Shown one piece after another: positions 36,408 through 50,594 of a stretch of DNA of 64,000 bases. Each line of letters starts with the position of its first letter. The stretch's first letter is position 1. The DNA comes from Albula goreensis. Lineage: Eukaryota; Chordata; Actinopteri; Albuliformes; Albulidae. The notes beneath the pieces were generated by a model. It was not told the DNA's origin. It saw nothing but the letters and a program-made list of their open reading frames with translations, and did not search any database. The stretch lies in the NCBI GenBank assembly GCA_022829145.1, contig CM040758.1, positions 23,901,075-23,965,074 of the forward strand, in the 5' to 3' direction. Position numbers and translations under genes: made by a program.

Positions 36408-38710
36408 GGAGAAATAACCTTCACCTGAAATAGTTTCTGAAAAAAACAGAAAAAAGAAGTAGGCCTGAGGATAGACTTTTCTTCTTTAAATCACAGAGTA
36501 AATGAGGTGATAATTTGAACCCTATTAAGTTCACTTTGCTATGGGGAAGATCCACATGGAGATTTCATAATAAATGTATGCAGTTTTATATATTCATTGC
36601 ATGCACAATTAATCGCTGGCTGCGCTTATTGAACATACAAATGTAAGCTCGTAATGTTATGTGTATGGCAACTTTATTTGTGCTTGAATGAGAGAATAGC
36701 ATTCAGCACTCTTGTGTTCAATGTGACCCTGTCTTCATACACAGACGAATTCTCGTCTTTCTAAATAGGCCTGCCACAAGCAATGTTACTGTAGAGGTAT
36801 TTTTTCATTTTCCTTTTTGCATTGTCTCCGCTTCGCATGTGAAATATCGCTAGGCCTTTATTTCAACCCAACGCATGCTGCTTCGGAAATTTCACATTAT
36901 GTCCCGCCGACCCTTTGAAGTTCCACGCACAGAGGGCTTTTTGTCGTCGATGGCGTCCAGTCACATTTTGGGGTTATTATTGTATTGTGAACAACAGGAA
37001 TGTCCCGATGTGGCTGAAGCATCAGTCAGAACAGAAAAGAGCCTGCTGATAAAGTGGCACAATGGCGCTGCTGGTGACCTCCCAGCAAGACGATGTCACA
37101 AAGGCAGAGACCAATGTCTCGGTGTGTTTTGCGTCCTCGGTTTGAAACAAGTAGGTCAGGGAAAGATTGAAGCCAGGGAAGAAGGATTTGAAAGTTGAAG
37201 GGTTTTTTTGACAGGGTAGACATGCACTATGGTATGTGTTATGCACAGAAACACAATTTGGTGGGGAAGCGTGTTTGGGAGGGGGGGGTTCAGAGGCTTG
37301 TTTCTGTTACCTGTCATGGGTGAGCAGCTACAGCTTCCTCATACTAAGGACTTATCTTCTCACTGTAAGATCATCGTAAAATAACATTCACACTGAGATT
37401 AGTTTTGCTTGGTACATTATGATAAATGAACTGTTTTGTACAGCTCATTTTCTTCAAAAGGTTTTTGTTTATTTTTCTGTAAGAGAGAGCAGCAAATAGA
37501 TACATAAATTACAAAATAGTTTCTCGAAAATAGGGGTCATTGTATTTATATTTTTCATTGGCATTTTGTCTAATACTTTTCATCTTTTGTCAGTAAATAC
37601 AAATCTATGCCTTCAAAATAATAAAAAAAAACATCCTTTAGCTTCTTTGTGGTACCTTTTCCCCCCCACTGTATTTTAATCAGTAGCATCTTCTCATGTG
37701 CCAAAGCATCACTTGGCCAAGAAAAAGAAGCAACCGCTGGTTATTTGTGTGTAATTCTCAGCAGAATATCCGGTTAGAAGTTTAGATACATCCTCAGCCA
37801 ATCATTTTGTACAAGACTAATCTTGAGATGCACCAAGAAAGCTCTTTCAATTCAGTCCTCCTCTTTATGGTTTTTTTTTAGATCTAAAACATGTAATTAA
37901 GAGCTGTTCATCTGCAGTCAATCCCGTTAACATTTCAGAGGAGACGGGGAACATGATTTATCATCCTGTCAGGTCCTGAACGTGGTCCAGTAGGAACAGC
38001 TGGTTGGAAGCCATGGAATTCCGGCCGGAGACCCATCAGATAGAATAGGTAGACAAGGACCAAATTATAATCCCTCCAATCGTTGTGCCAAAATTAATCG
38101 GGAGTCACGTGACCTCCGGGCAGACATGCAGCAATATGAATACAGGAATTGGGGGTCACGTTGAACCTTTGTCCCATTCCGAGGACTCTAAGGAAATTAA
38201 TCACCCCACACAGGTTTCCACAGCACAGTCGAGGCCGCGACAGAGGGGGAGAAATGCTATGACAGCAGCCGTAGCCAGCTTATGAAAATTAGAGGGTTGC
38301 ATGTTGCTGCACTTTGTCTTCATCAGAGGGACTATGCTGACTCTTAATTAGCCCGACGCTGGCATGCACTTGCATTCGGGTGCTTTGACAAAAAGCCAGT
38401 GTGATCTTTTCCTCTTGCCGCTTGCTTTTGTGCAGCGTGTTTATTTTCTCAGGCGACAGTGTAAAAACAGAACGGCTTAGTAAGCTGGAAGAAGCGGGCG
38501 ATGCTAGCAGCAATTATGGGGATGAAGGAGTGAGCGCCACATACAGAGTAATGCAACACGCAGCAGTGACACATTTTCAGCAACGGATACATGTCTAAGA
38601 TGTTTTTTTAAGGGTTGGTAGTAATGAAGCAAATGGAAACTGGTTTGTGTCTTTAAGATCGTGTTCAGAAGGTCCAGGCGTTTCTAAATGAACTTGGAAG
38701 TGTAAGGAAA

Positions 38711-38712
38711 GT

Positions 38713-38785
<73 letters not shown>

Positions 38786-38793
38786 TGTGTTTG
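38711..38793 (+). repeat. (TG)n microsatellite
   Basis: About 83 bp, almost pure TG, followed by a G-rich stretch (GGGGGGTGGGGGGGG). Probably highly polymorphic. Confidence 0.97.
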
Positions 38794-41700
38794 TTGGGGG
38801 GTGGGGGGGGTGTTGTATTGAATGAATTTCCATGATCCATATTGGTCTCTACTGCCCAAAAAGCCTACATGTATCTACGGCAACCAATAAGGACATCCAT
38901 TCATAGAGGCCAGCTGTATGTTTTGGCAGCCATCTTCCTTCTGTGTGGAAAGTAGTGTTCTTACTAACTGTAAAAAAGCAAACATTTAATACTGTTATGC
39001 TTTGGGCTGTATCACTTCAGGGGGAAGAAAATTGACATTTCCAAAATGTAGTTTCCGTCATTTCACATTGAAGTCCTCTAATAAAATGTTTCTACTCTGA
39101 TGGAGCTACTGGAGCTAAAAGGCTAGCCATAAAATGACTGAATAGATGGCATCTTTCTCATCCTGTGTGAAAGGTGTTTAGTGTAATGGCTTCTTAAAAC
39201 TACACATGAATAAATGTGTATCACAGACTTTGAAATAGTTCTTGTTTAGTTTATATGAAACATGGAAAGTGTTTGGCTGTAATGGTCTTTCATTTAATAA
39301 TTTAATAATTTGTCAGGCATACTGATTTTAAGAAGTGTATATTCACACAGATCGAATGTATAATTTTAATAGGTGACTACTTTGGTTTTTTATGTTGAAA
39401 TCAATGTTTTTTAATATTTTAATTATACATAAGAAATATACAGTATGATTTAAATAATCAAGAAATCAAAGATGACATTTTAATCACGTAAAACTACAGC
39501 TTCTCCCAATAATTCAATTTATAATAATGATAAGATGTAATTGTAGCCTGAGAAGTCGTAAAACATGGCTGTTTATTACAGAAGGTGAATACAGGCATGA
39601 TTTTTGGGCAGCCACTTTTGGGTCCTTCCCGTACCAGTGAAGCATGCAGCATAAACGATTCCTGGAGATGGTAAAGACACCAGACCACATATCTGCAACC
39701 CAAAGAGAGCGCTAAGTGCTCAGGACTTCATAAGTGTGGTCTTTCTGAACGCCCAATGACATTTGCAAGTGCCGTAGAGTGCATTAGTACAAAAAGGCGC
39801 TATTTTGGGACGTACTTTATGTGATCGTTTCAGATCGCTGCAACATTATCCTCCACTGCCCGGGCGCGATTGTAGCTCTGCAACCGCGGATCCTTTAGCG
39901 TCAATATAATACTCATTTGGAGTAGGCGATGCATATATTCGCTAATGTTTATATCGCATGGATGCATTAAACTAATCAACCTTGACAGCTATGAAGCCGT
40001 ACGGATGATATAAATATCTGTTCAGTAAACGTTCACAGAGCCTGTTCTGAACCAATACTGAAACAGGCTATGCCAGGGTGTCAGGGCTGCCTGGCAGACT
40101 GTTGATCCAAGGTAGGGGCGTGGCAACTATCGGACTTAATTGACTAAATTTATCAAATAGATATACGCTAAATCTCATTTAGCATATGTGGACATATTGA
40201 ATGACTGTGTGTATGTGCTTTTTTTAGATTAGTCAACAAAGTATACACATGTGCATTGAAAGTTTGGATTTGCTTATGTATGTTTTTACTTCATTATGTA
40301 TAATCAACTTCTGTTCTCAAAAAATTGGGTTTGGTGTTCTGTCCACTTGTGGACTGTTCCTCTCCATTGCCTCCCCCATATTGTTAAAATAAAGTGTTTT
40401 AGAAACTCAGCAGCAGTGAGAATTAAACTGTCACTACCTGGGTATCAAATTAGACTTCCCCATAACACCATTTTGCACTTGCAAGTCTCAAATCTAGTTT
40501 TCCAAGATATAAAAGCAGCACAGTGAAACATTTCATTTTAATGGTGTATTGATAAGTCATGTTTAAATATAGCAACAGCTGCCCAGATGACTTTGAATAC
40601 AAGAACATTTCACATTGTGTTTCTGACATTTTAAGCCCTGCTCAAATTAAAGGCACCATAAATCTTTTCATAACTAGAGTTGCGTATGGGTGCTCAAACG
40701 AAGAAAACTCAGGTGAACTTAAGCATCTCACACAGGGAAATGTGCTATGTTGATTTGAACTGCACTGTGCCATGTGGAATAAAACCAGGCTCAGAACATG
40801 TACTCAGAACATGTATATTCACTCATATGAATTTGTGTACACACCATATGGAATTGTAAACAATTCTACCAGAATGTGTATCTGTGTTGTGCTCTATGGA
40901 GTAGCTAGTGCATTTTATGTTTTTTAGAGGAAAATATTTTTTAACTATATGTTTCTTTGATTGAAGAAGATAAAGGATAGAGGAGACAGCCATATAATAA
41001 TGACACATATTATGGATATACAGTGAATGGTATCCGCCAGATTTGGTGAATAAACCCTATATCTATGAAAATACATCTTTTCAGGAAATGAAAAAAGTTA
41101 CTACATTACCTTACAAAGTTTTTTTCTTTGTTTTTTTAAACAAAAGTCGACTGAATAAACTTTATTAGTCACAGGGGTATGGCAATGCAAGCGCTCTATT
41201 CATGAATAAATGTGAAAATGGTGGAAATGTAGAGATATTTATTATGACACAGCTGATGTATTACCCAAGATTTTTAACAGACAAATTTTTAAACAGCTAA
41301 ACGCTAACACCATTCTCTTAATACACACAAGTTGGTCGAGACACGAAAATAGCTTTCAATAAAAACATTGATTTTATTTATTGGCGTTTAATATAGGGGA
41401 AAAAATGTAATCTGTGGGTTTAATCACACGGTGGTTAATCAAATCAGCTGTAGATGTTTGATCTCTCCCCTCAGCATGAATGGAGTGGCGTCCTCCGAGA
41501 GACTGATGAAGTCACTTCTCTGTGCAGCGCACAGAATTACTTTTTTATTGTATATTTTTATATTTAGGTGACATCAAATAAATCAGCAACTAAATAAGTA
41601 AATATGTATATAAATAAATATATTCATATGTAGCGGGGGCTTGTAATTCTGTGCTGCACGCTCTTGGAAAATGAGATTTTATCTGAAGGGTTTGCGGTGG

Positions 41701-44064
41701 AGTCTGCACAATTCAGAGAGAGATAAATCAAGACGTCCTCTCAGACAGCAGAGCCTGGGTTCTCCTTGGTCCTGTGTGTTGGTAACACAAGAGGGTTTGA
41801 GGTTGATAGTTCAGGGTTTTTTCCCAGTTTTTGGTTGGTTAAGTTTGAATAATGTTCTGGTCATGGATAGGCAATTATAAACACACACACGCACGCGTAC
41901 GCACACGTGCACATATATATACTTTTTTATTATCTGTAAATCTGGAGGAAGGAGAAGCTATGCTGATAAATAGTCTCTTTATATCAGGGTGTTTTTTATA
42001 CTCTTCCAGGTTTTTTGCTGCTTCTTTTTGTTTCTTTCTGGGGTTTTTAGATTACAACAATGCATTTGAAAACCTTATTCAATGGCAACTTGAGTACATT
42101 GTTCTGCCTAATTGCAGAGACAAGGGATGCTTTCCAACCAGGGGAAAAAATAAATTCAAGGCCACAGTGCACAGTGAACAGTGTTTGAGATTTATTTTCC
42201 TCTGTTTCAGATGTGTGCCTTCACAGTGTGCTGCTAATGTAATGCATCTGGTTGGCGAGTGGCAGGTCACGACAGCATCAAACGAGCGCGAATGGAAAAA
42301 AAGCGCTCTACCAGAAAACACTGAGCACCAAAGTGGTGCCAAAAAGGGCCTTTGCTTTGATTTTCCGGCCAGTCACATGTTCGTTTCTGGATGTCCATTT
42401 TTTTGGGCACCTTTCCCACAAACCCACTATTCTCTAAGCGTTCCCAAACACAGAAACCAGCATCTGCTAATGTAGACACTGAACCTTTCAAATTACACGA
42501 GAACAGGCTTGAAGTAGCACACTGTACTGTTAGATAAAGCATGCACATGCAAACACACGCAAACCATTGCGTTTTATTTTAAAGACTTTTTCATTAATGT
42601 AAAAGAGGTAATCACAGAAAGAAATTAGACACCTGATTGGTTTAAGTTTTCATCTGAGCCAAGTCTTAAATCAGCACTTGAATATTTAAGAGTCTTTGCA
42701 GGCCTGTGTTAAGTCTATATTGGTCCTGTCTGTGGTGTATCAGTTTTTAGATTGATTGATAGGTTTGTGGATATCTGCTTTTGATAACAATAAACACCAA
42801 ACTATGTAATTTTGAAATCGCTCTGCAAATGGTTCCCCTGCCATATAGCAAATAATACTGTCACTTTCAGGGTGACGGCAGTGCAGATAAATCAAGATGC
42901 CAAATGAAGCGTCCGTCATGGCTTCCCCAAACCGAGGGGCGTGATTAGAGCTTTTACGGCCCATGACTGGAGCCACTGAACCCCCCACTAATTATCCCCA
43001 GGAAAAGCATGACGTTATAACCGTACATCTGTGAGTGGATGAGGTAAATGTAATTTTAGCCCCGCTCGTCGAAAACACAGATAAATGACATGAAGATATA
43101 CATTTCCCACGAAACCATGAGAAAGAGACGAGGGGACCGCAATTTGCTGAAGTGCTTTTATCAAAATGGAGAAGGAGATTTGCAATCTCGGGCTGGGAAA
43201 CCGAGATTGGTGTTATTGTTTTTTGTTTTTTTTTTGGTTCCATTTGGAAGAAGCTCACAGGAAATAATTGGTACTGTCACCTGAATAAAACCGTTAATGA
43301 ACGGTTGGACAGCTCTGCCGCAGTCTTTGCAAATGAAGTCTATCTCACCCGTGTATTCTTGAGTTGGCTTGCAAAACCATGTGACACTGTTTATGCTGAA
43401 TTACTGCACTGTAGCCATCGCAAATATTTAAATTCCAGTGGAGAGAATTTCTGAGTGTAGCATCTCCTGTTCAGCCAGTTGGTGACACATAAAAATAAAG
43501 AGTGAACTATAGCCAAAGTGGGCAGTTTAAGGATACACAAGGTTGTAATGTGAAATGCGTTTTCTTACCAAAAGCTGCTCATTGTGTAGAGATAGGGCAT
43601 AATCACAATGAGGGCATTAAATGTGGAGTATGTCTCCCTCCTGCTTTATTAAATAATCATCAAAAGTGATCTGTAATGTTGTGCAATGAGAGATGAACCA
43701 GGTTTAAATCAAATAAATCGCATTTTGTTGCAATACATTTTACAACAGAGGCAGGCCTTGACCCCCATGTAAGCAAGGTTATGGCGACAGTGACACAGAG
43801 AAACCCCCCTGTGTGGAAGACTCACCTTGCTGTAGTTCCATTGCATTGTTACATCACATTGCATTTGGAAGGACAGAAAATAAGGCCTGATGTGAGAGAA
43901 TCTAAGGGCATTCAGCAGAGTTATATGAGCAGTGTGACTCTTAAAGTCCAGGCTGCTGATAAACAGGCCCCGATGAATACTTTAATGTTATTTACCCATG
44001 CTAACCTGCAGTCATGGCAGAAATTAATTACAGATGCTGTTCTCCATAGCTGCCTACAGTTTAT

Positions 44065-44225
44065 ATTTGTCCACATTGTCTCTGTATACATCTGGATATT
44101 TACTGAAGTGTTTTTAGGCAAAGCACCTTGCTCAAGGGTACAGCGGCAGTGCCCTTCCCTGGGAAATGAACCTGCAACCTCTAGGTTATAAGATCATCTC
44201 CCTAACCATTATACTATGCCGTTGT
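44065..44225 (-). mobile_element. tRNA-derived SINE, minus strand, well-kept head
   Basis: On the minus strand it starts ACAACGGCATAGTATAATGG, in which TAGTATAATGG is a good Pol III A box. Then come GGTTGCAGGTTCATTTCCC (B-box region) and ACCCTTGAGCAAGGTGCTTT. The remainder fades into CAGTAAATATCCAG and the L2-type tail is not clear. Same family as 15655-15850 and 55397-55582. Confidence 0.8.
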
Positions 44226-44734
44226 AACTGTATAACTTTATGCTAAAAATACCTAAATGTATAAAGTTCATTTCAATATAACACAAGTCATAAATCAGAG
44301 GCATAAAATAAGATGCTATTATAATAACCTAATTAATTAATTACATAGCTGAAGTGATGCAACATTTATCTTCTCGGATAACTGAGATGTATATATGGAT
44401 TTAGAGGACTGATTTTCCGACAGTCCTGTTTTCGGAGGGTCACGGTGCAGTGAGGGGTCTTTTTTTCCCGTTTTTCCTCTTTTTTCCCAATCCGAATGTT
44501 GAACTGAGCTGGTTGAGCTCACTGCAGCACCTGCCCTGACAGCTGTGGGAGGAGAGGCTGAGCATGTGACTCCTCTGATTCATGTGATGATGCTCTTGCT
44601 TCTTTTCACGCTGCGGCTGCAGCACCAACCGCACACTGCCTATGATGTCAGAGGAGGATGTGGTCAGCGCACAGTTGGTTTGTGCTGCTGCAGGTGCCCA
44701 AGCATGAGAGGGAGGGCGCTATTGTGATGAGACC

Positions 44735-44880
44735 AATGGGGCAAATTAGGCTGGCCAATCGTTGCCAAATGGGACCTCTGACCACAGCTGGGAATGGTGA
44801 AGCTGGGAATGGAACCCCCAACCTCAAGGCCTGCAGGCAACAATTTATCCTGTGAGCGACCTCTCACCAACAGTGAGAGG
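44735..44880 (-). mobile_element. possible second-type SINE, minus strand
   Basis: On the minus strand the phrase GAGGTTGGGGGTTCCATTCC resembles a B-box region. It is followed by GGCCAGCCTAATTTGCCCCA, which loosely recalls the body of the SINE at 12811-13028. No hairpin tail was seen. Weak evidence. Confidence 0.4.
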
Positions 44881-47827
44881 CCTTTAATGGAAGCCTGTTG
44901 AAGGATCCTCAGTGATATGTAACAGTTATTACATTCAGATCACTAAGGCTGGGGCCAGTTCAAAAGCTCTATGAGGTGCACATGCAGTTCAATTAAAGCA
45001 GACTTTGCGTTTCATCCTAAGTTTGGACTGTCTGCTTTTCTTCCATGGCAAAGTAGCATATGCCCTTAAACAGACTAGAATCTGTTTTGATTTGATTCCA
45101 TGTGCCCTGAAAAAGAGACTTTTGTTTTGTTTGATTAGGTCCCATGTAAAATGTTTTGGAGCAAGATAAACTTCCTGTGCCGTTCCCATACATGAACTGG
45201 ATTCCTCTCCTCCTGGAATGTTCAGTGAATTGCAAGAACTGCACAGCCCGGAATTCCTGCCTACTTTCTCAAAGCATGGGGTACACTAGATGTATCATTT
45301 CCCTAATTATTCGCATTTCCTACTTTTTTCGTCTTAAACATCCACTTCCCAGAGGCCTCTGTTTTGGCTTCATCAAACTGCGAGATCCGCTCTTGAGATG
45401 CTTTGCCTCCGACCCCGTAGCAGCTGGCTGCAGCATATTTGTTCTCGTCCTGAAGTTAAACTGCGAGAGGAAATAAGTACAGCTCGGCTCCGTTCGGCGC
45501 TCCACCAGCTCATCTGCAGAGCGTCTTTTGATAGCTGTCACCCTGTCACATGTATCTGAGTGCAGTCTTCACACGGAAGAAATGTGCTTTTTTAAGTTGG
45601 CTTCCCCCTCATTTCAAACCCGAGCACTTATTTGATACTTCTCTGAACAACCCACAGAATTACTGAGGTGTAGAGATCGGCCTGAAACAAAGGCCTCTTT
45701 CTTGCACCTTTTCTTTTTCTTCCTCCTCTTCTTCTCCTTCTTCTGCTTCCGATGGAGAGTGGATTGCCACTCCAGTAGTAAGAAAGAGCTGTTCACCTCT
45801 CTGTGCTTTGCGTCTGATCTACAGCGGGGCGATTGTCATGAAAAGTGATTCTGGTTTGATGTCAGTCAGCGTGGGCCTCCTCAATGAATTCAAGCGAATC
45901 AAAAAACTCAGGGATCTCAAAAGAGATGAGCCGGAGAGCCGGGGATAGAATATTCATGGCCTTCGAGCTGAAGAATATGCAGGCATTGTTAGCCAAGCAG
46001 TGCCTAGCTGAGGGGCTTTGGTCCCCACAGAAGAGCTACAGCATCTCCAAAGTCTGCAGCTACGCTTATGAACAGCGATAATATAGAGGAGCACGACAGT
46101 GATGGGTTTGGCATGTAGACACAAACTGCATATACCATTTCAAAGACATTCATTGAATCAAGGCTTCAGACAGCCTTGGTTTTGGAAAGGTCATTAGCGT
46201 GAACACTGTGGTTATACTTTGCAACATCTCATAATGCTGAGGAACCTGAAGTTTTCTTTTTGATGAAAATGCGAGGAAGCTCGGAGAGTGTTTCGAGTTT
46301 GCTGTATGCGACAGTGTCCTTTGATGTACTGTCTCCTCTTCAGAGCCACATAAAGAGATGGTGTCGGGTGAAGTGGATTGAAATGTTATGGACCCATCAG
46401 CAGCTTGTTCAGTAATATTACTTCACCTCGCTGAAACGCCTTTCAATATGACAACCTTGTTAAAAGACACGCGGTCGCAACACAGGTAATGAGACCTGTT
46501 TTCTAAATATTACAAAACGTATCCTGTCTGCTCTCTACAAATCGATGTGTTCTCTTCAGATGACATGTTCTCCACATTTGTCTAAGTTAAAGAAATAATG
46601 ATCTCAGCTACCTCTGAAATTAAATTGTTCAGCATTGATTTCAAATTTTGAAATCGAATGATGTCGCTGACTTTTTAAAAGCACCGAATTAAGGTTTATG
46701 CTTTGAAAATACAGTATTTTATCCTGAATTTGTCAAAGCTGCAGGAACTGTGCATTAGGAAGTCAGTCACTCTTTTGTTCCCCTCCTTATGAATAGTTTG
46801 AATAGCCTGTGTTTAACGTTGGACATTGGATTGCACTGCACAGGAAATCGTTGAAGCTAATGATACCTTTATTATGATAAAGTACAGAAATAAGGTGTGC
46901 ATTCATTTCACTTCTTGGAGAAGGAGTACTGATCTGGGATCAGCTTTTGCCTGTCGTTATCCTAAAAAATGGAATCAAGGTCAGGGCAGGTATTTGAATG
47001 TGCCTCAGAGTGCAGATCTAGAATCAGGTACCACCTGTCCATGTCCTAAAACCTATCCATTTTAGTGCTGAAAGGCGAAGCTGACCCCAGATCAGTGCTG
47101 GCTGTGTGAAAGCGGCAGTGACAGCCCGGCAGTGACAGGTGCAAAGGCTGACGGTGCAGCGGTGGAGACCTGCCTGTGCGAGCCCTGCTCGGAGACGTCT
47201 GGGCTTCTGCTCCGCCGCAGCGGAGACCTCTGGGTAGACTCGCTGTCGACTTCTGTCTTTCCCACCTCCGGACAACTTCCAACCACCCCCCACCTTACCC
47301 CTGTCTCCCTCCTCTCCTCTCTGAGCCTCTGCTGTCTCCTCTGGCAGTTCTTCCTCTCCTCCACCGCCCCCCAACTTCCATTCTATCACCCCATCTGCCA
47401 GCCATGTCAGTCTGTCTCCCGGTCAGTGTTCTGGGCCTCCCCCAGATCTCTGTCTCTCTCTCTCTCTCTCTTGCCCTGGTATGTCAAACTTCCCCTCTTC
47501 AGACAGTGTGCAGGTCTGCTGCAAAACGGATCGAGCCAGGAGCAAGTCAAAAAGCCAGGCTTGGTTTTTTTTTTTTTCTCTTCTTCTTTTTTTGTCATTG
47601 TCTTGTGCTTTTTCCTAGTTTTTCCTCCCAATTTTAGAATGCCGAATTGTGTTGACAAGGTGCGTGTTCATGGGTACAGCCATCGCTGTCAAATCAGAGG
47701 AGTGTAGACAAGCGTGCGCTCTCCTCCCAAACACATAATGTCAGCTGCCACTTATTTTAATGCCGCAGTCCACCGCTTTAGCAAACTGTCAAAGAGCTGG
47801 CGCTGTTCAGATATGGTAGGAAAATGT

Positions 47828-48285
47828 GAGGCCCATCCACACACTGTAACAGTGTCTTTACAGGATGAAAAAAACACACCAGAACATGGGTTCCATTCAC
47901 ACCAGAACAGTGTCTCAACAGGATGCAGACTGTGGGGCCCATCCACTGGAACACTGCCTTAACAGGACAGTGCCATTAACACTGGAGATGCAGACCGTGG
48001 GGCCCATCCACACACTGGAACTGTGCCTTAACAGGATGCAGACTGTCGGGCCCATCCACACACTGGAGCAGTGCCTTAACAGGATGCAGACCGTGGGGCC
48101 CATCCACACACTGGAACTGTGCCTTAACAGGATGCAGACTGTGGGGCCCTTCCACACACTGGAACAGTGCCTTAACAGAATGCAGACTGTGGGGCCCATC
48201 CACACACTGGAGCAGTGCCTTAACAGGATGCAGACTGTGGGGCCCATCCACACACTAGAACAGAGCCTTAACCGGATGGAACACC
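47828..48285 (+). repeat. 48-bp minisatellite, about seven regular units plus degraded ones
   Basis: The anchor GGCCC occurs at 48001, 48049, 48097, 48145, 48193 and 48241, exactly 48 bp apart. Degraded units are seen back to 47828. The unit carries AGGATGCAGACTGTGGGGCC and CACACTGGAACAGTGCCTTA. As 48 is a multiple of three, open frames of repeated 16-residue blocks appear on both strands. There is no sign that they are translated. Confidence 0.96.
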
Positions 48286-49034
48286 CAGCAGCCCTTGTTG
48301 TTTGATTTATTCTTGTTTTTCTCCAATGTCCTGCAAATCCTGAAAAAAAAGCAGTAAAAGCCTAAGTCATTAAATCTCCCCACTGCTCGCAAATGAAAGA
48401 GGTGGAGAGGTGGCAGCCGCTGCACACCCAGATAATTACCTGCTTGGACAGACCTTTAAAAGGCTGTGTTTTATCACGGCCAGGTGAAGGTAGGGAACAG
48501 GAACACGGCGAGCCAAAAAGGCCTTGTTATGTGCACACTCCCCGCTCAGCCACCAGTCAGGGATCGCTGACAGAACATGTGTCTGTCACTTTAAAACAAC
48601 TGGAGGTCAAGCTGCCTTCACACGTAATTTATTTGTCGTCTCCATAAAATTTTGCGATAAGGCTAATTGTGGACATAGCATTATGAATGAGTAGTGATTT
48701 CATCGGAGGACAGTTGCACCATCTTATTGAGCGTATCCTGGATCCATATCAGCTATCGCTGAAGGCCATTACTGTCTGTTTTTTCATAGCTCTCTTACAT
48801 CCGTCATCATCTCATGTTCTAAAACAAATAGCAAAATGGCGCCTTGATATTCATCAATTCATATTTGATAGCGCGTAGCAACAGAGATCACTGCAACACT
48901 AAAACAGCAGTACAATTCTTCAAGAAGGACATATTTCAGGAGAAATATTCATGCAGCTGGCTGTGTAACAATATGACCTTTGTTTTAGAATAATTTCACA
49001 TCCCCGGCTCCCTCCCTGCACACACTTATACACC

Positions 49035-49035
<1 letters not shown>

Positions 49036-49068
<33 letters not shown>

Positions 49069-49070
49069 AC
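49036..49070 (+). repeat. (CA)n microsatellite
   Basis: A CA run of about 35 bp, 430 bp before the exon at 49504. Confidence 0.95.
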
Positions 49071-49503
49071 AGTACAGCTGTCTAGTTTATTCCTCAAGGG
49101 ATTATGGGTAGGATGTGTATGTTCAGGAGACCATAACGTTGTCCTCATGATCCAAACAACAAGTACATAATCCAGTGTTTTACATGAAAGGGAACTGTAC
49201 AGCTGAATGGGGTACTGTGTTGGTATGGTTTTTTATTATTATTATTTAATTATTAATTATTTTGTTCTCTTGGAAATGAGAGGTTTGTGCATTGCTATGT
49301 TTTGATGAGATTATGTTGTAACATTAAAACTTCAGTCTGCAAATTGTTCGTCCTTGGCAGGTGGGAAAAAGAAAGAGAAAGACAAAATTTGTCCAGAGAA
49401 AGACATTTAGAATTTGCACTGGCTGTACCATCAATCATGAATTATACTGCCACCTAATGGCAGCAAAAGGAAGTTATTTTCTTCTGAACTCTCTTCCTCT
49501 CAG

Positions 49504-49686
49504 ATAAGTATCTTCATGACCCATTTATCCAACTACGGGAACGACCGGCTGGGCCTCTACACCTTCGTGAACCTAGCGAACTTCGTCCAGTGCTGGACCA
49601 ACCTGAGGCTGCACACCCTGCCGCCCCTCCAGCTGGCCCACAAGTACTTCCAGCTGTTCCCAGACCAGAGGCATCCGCTGTGGCAG
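49504..49686 (+). CDS. ndst3: NDST exon (provisional exon 7), inter-domain region
   Basis: A 183-bp exon of 61 codons, phase 0 at both ends. It starts [20 protein letters not shown], continues [20 protein letters not shown] and ends [34 protein letters not shown] is nearly invariant in NDSTs. The acceptor is a clear polypyrimidine tract, TCTTCCTCTCAG. The donor CAG|GTCAGA is weaker than the consensus GTRAGT because C stands at intron position 3. The next exon is only 1.3 kb away, across a very TG-rich intron. Confidence 0.97.
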
Positions 49687-50420
49687 GTCAGAAACGTCTA
49701 TGGTGATAATGAGAGTCACAGAGTGCATGGTCGCCAGGGCTGGACCCGAGCCCATCGCTAGCTCTCGCTTCTGCAATTACAGGGAAGGGCACGCAGCATG
49801 CTAGCATATGCACACGAATAAACACACACACGCGCGCACGCACACGTACATGCACAAACGCACACACACATACATGCAGGTACACCCACATACACACAAA
49901 CACACACTCACAGGTGCGTAAACCACTACTAAACTGGCTTTGTCTCCTTGCTAAAAACTAACACATGTAGACATTTCTTTTCCATCAGGCTTTTATGTAA
50001 CGGGCTGAATTGTGCATCTCTGGTACATTTTGATTTTTAATGAAGTGTTCACTGCCCATGACCTTGGACACCTTGGTGTGAAGAGCACTATTTAAAAATA
50101 AAATTAAATGATTAATCGGACTTGCCAACCATGTATAAATCAGCATGGAAACCTTTATTGGTTGGCTATTTTTACTGGAGAGCCTTCACATTTTTGAAAC
50201 GTTGTTTTTTTTTAATGCAGATTAGTGTAGCTCACATAATTACAAAACTGTCAGGTGAACCGATGGAGCAGCTCCAGGTATGCTATACACTTCCCAATGC
50301 TACCATTTCCATTTGAGCTTTATACCTGATATCTGCATTCTGCACAAGCAGTTTATGCTGGATTACATCTAACTTATACATTTCTTGACATTTGCCATCA
50401 GTGCCTAGTCTATATCTGAT

Positions 50421-50508
<88 letters not shown>

Positions 50509-50543
50509 ATGAGGGTGGGTGTGCATGCGTGTGTATGTATTTT

Positions 50544-50594
<51 letters not shown>

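Larger units (their letters stand above)
22293..49503 (+). other. 27-kb intron between exons at 22164 and 49504
   Basis: No exon of this or any other gene could be supported. Contents noted: CA repeat 23174-23200; inverted-repeat-ended element 26590-26793; TG-rich compound repeat 28216-28630; CT-rich patch 29090-29160; CA repeat 30064-30091; pogo-like MITE 30427-30780; CA/CT compound repeat 31646-31955; CpG-rich island about 33050-33910; TG repeat 34261-34293; short TTACGCACCCC repeat 34996-35063; GA repeat 36333-36403; TG repeat 38711-38793; SINE copies at 44065-44225 and 44735-44880; 48-bp minisatellite 47828-48285; CA repeat 49036-49070. Long unique AT-rich stretches (23880-26580, 36520-38280, 39000-41640, 45880-46830) show nothing I can name. 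Confidence 0.75.

Noticed and set aside
41852..42475. 207-codon open frame on the plus strand
   Set aside because: It starts next to a CA-rich run, has no domain or signal I can recognise, no paired splice sites, and lies deep in an intron. Length alone is within chance for 64 kb.
47132..47707. 191-codon frame rich in serine and leucine
   Set aside because: It is driven by CT-rich sequence. No domain, and two overlapping frames look equally open.
47865..48305. 146-codon frame with 16-residue repeats
   Set aside because: It follows from a 48-bp minisatellite, and frames are open on both strands, so there is no sign of coding selection.
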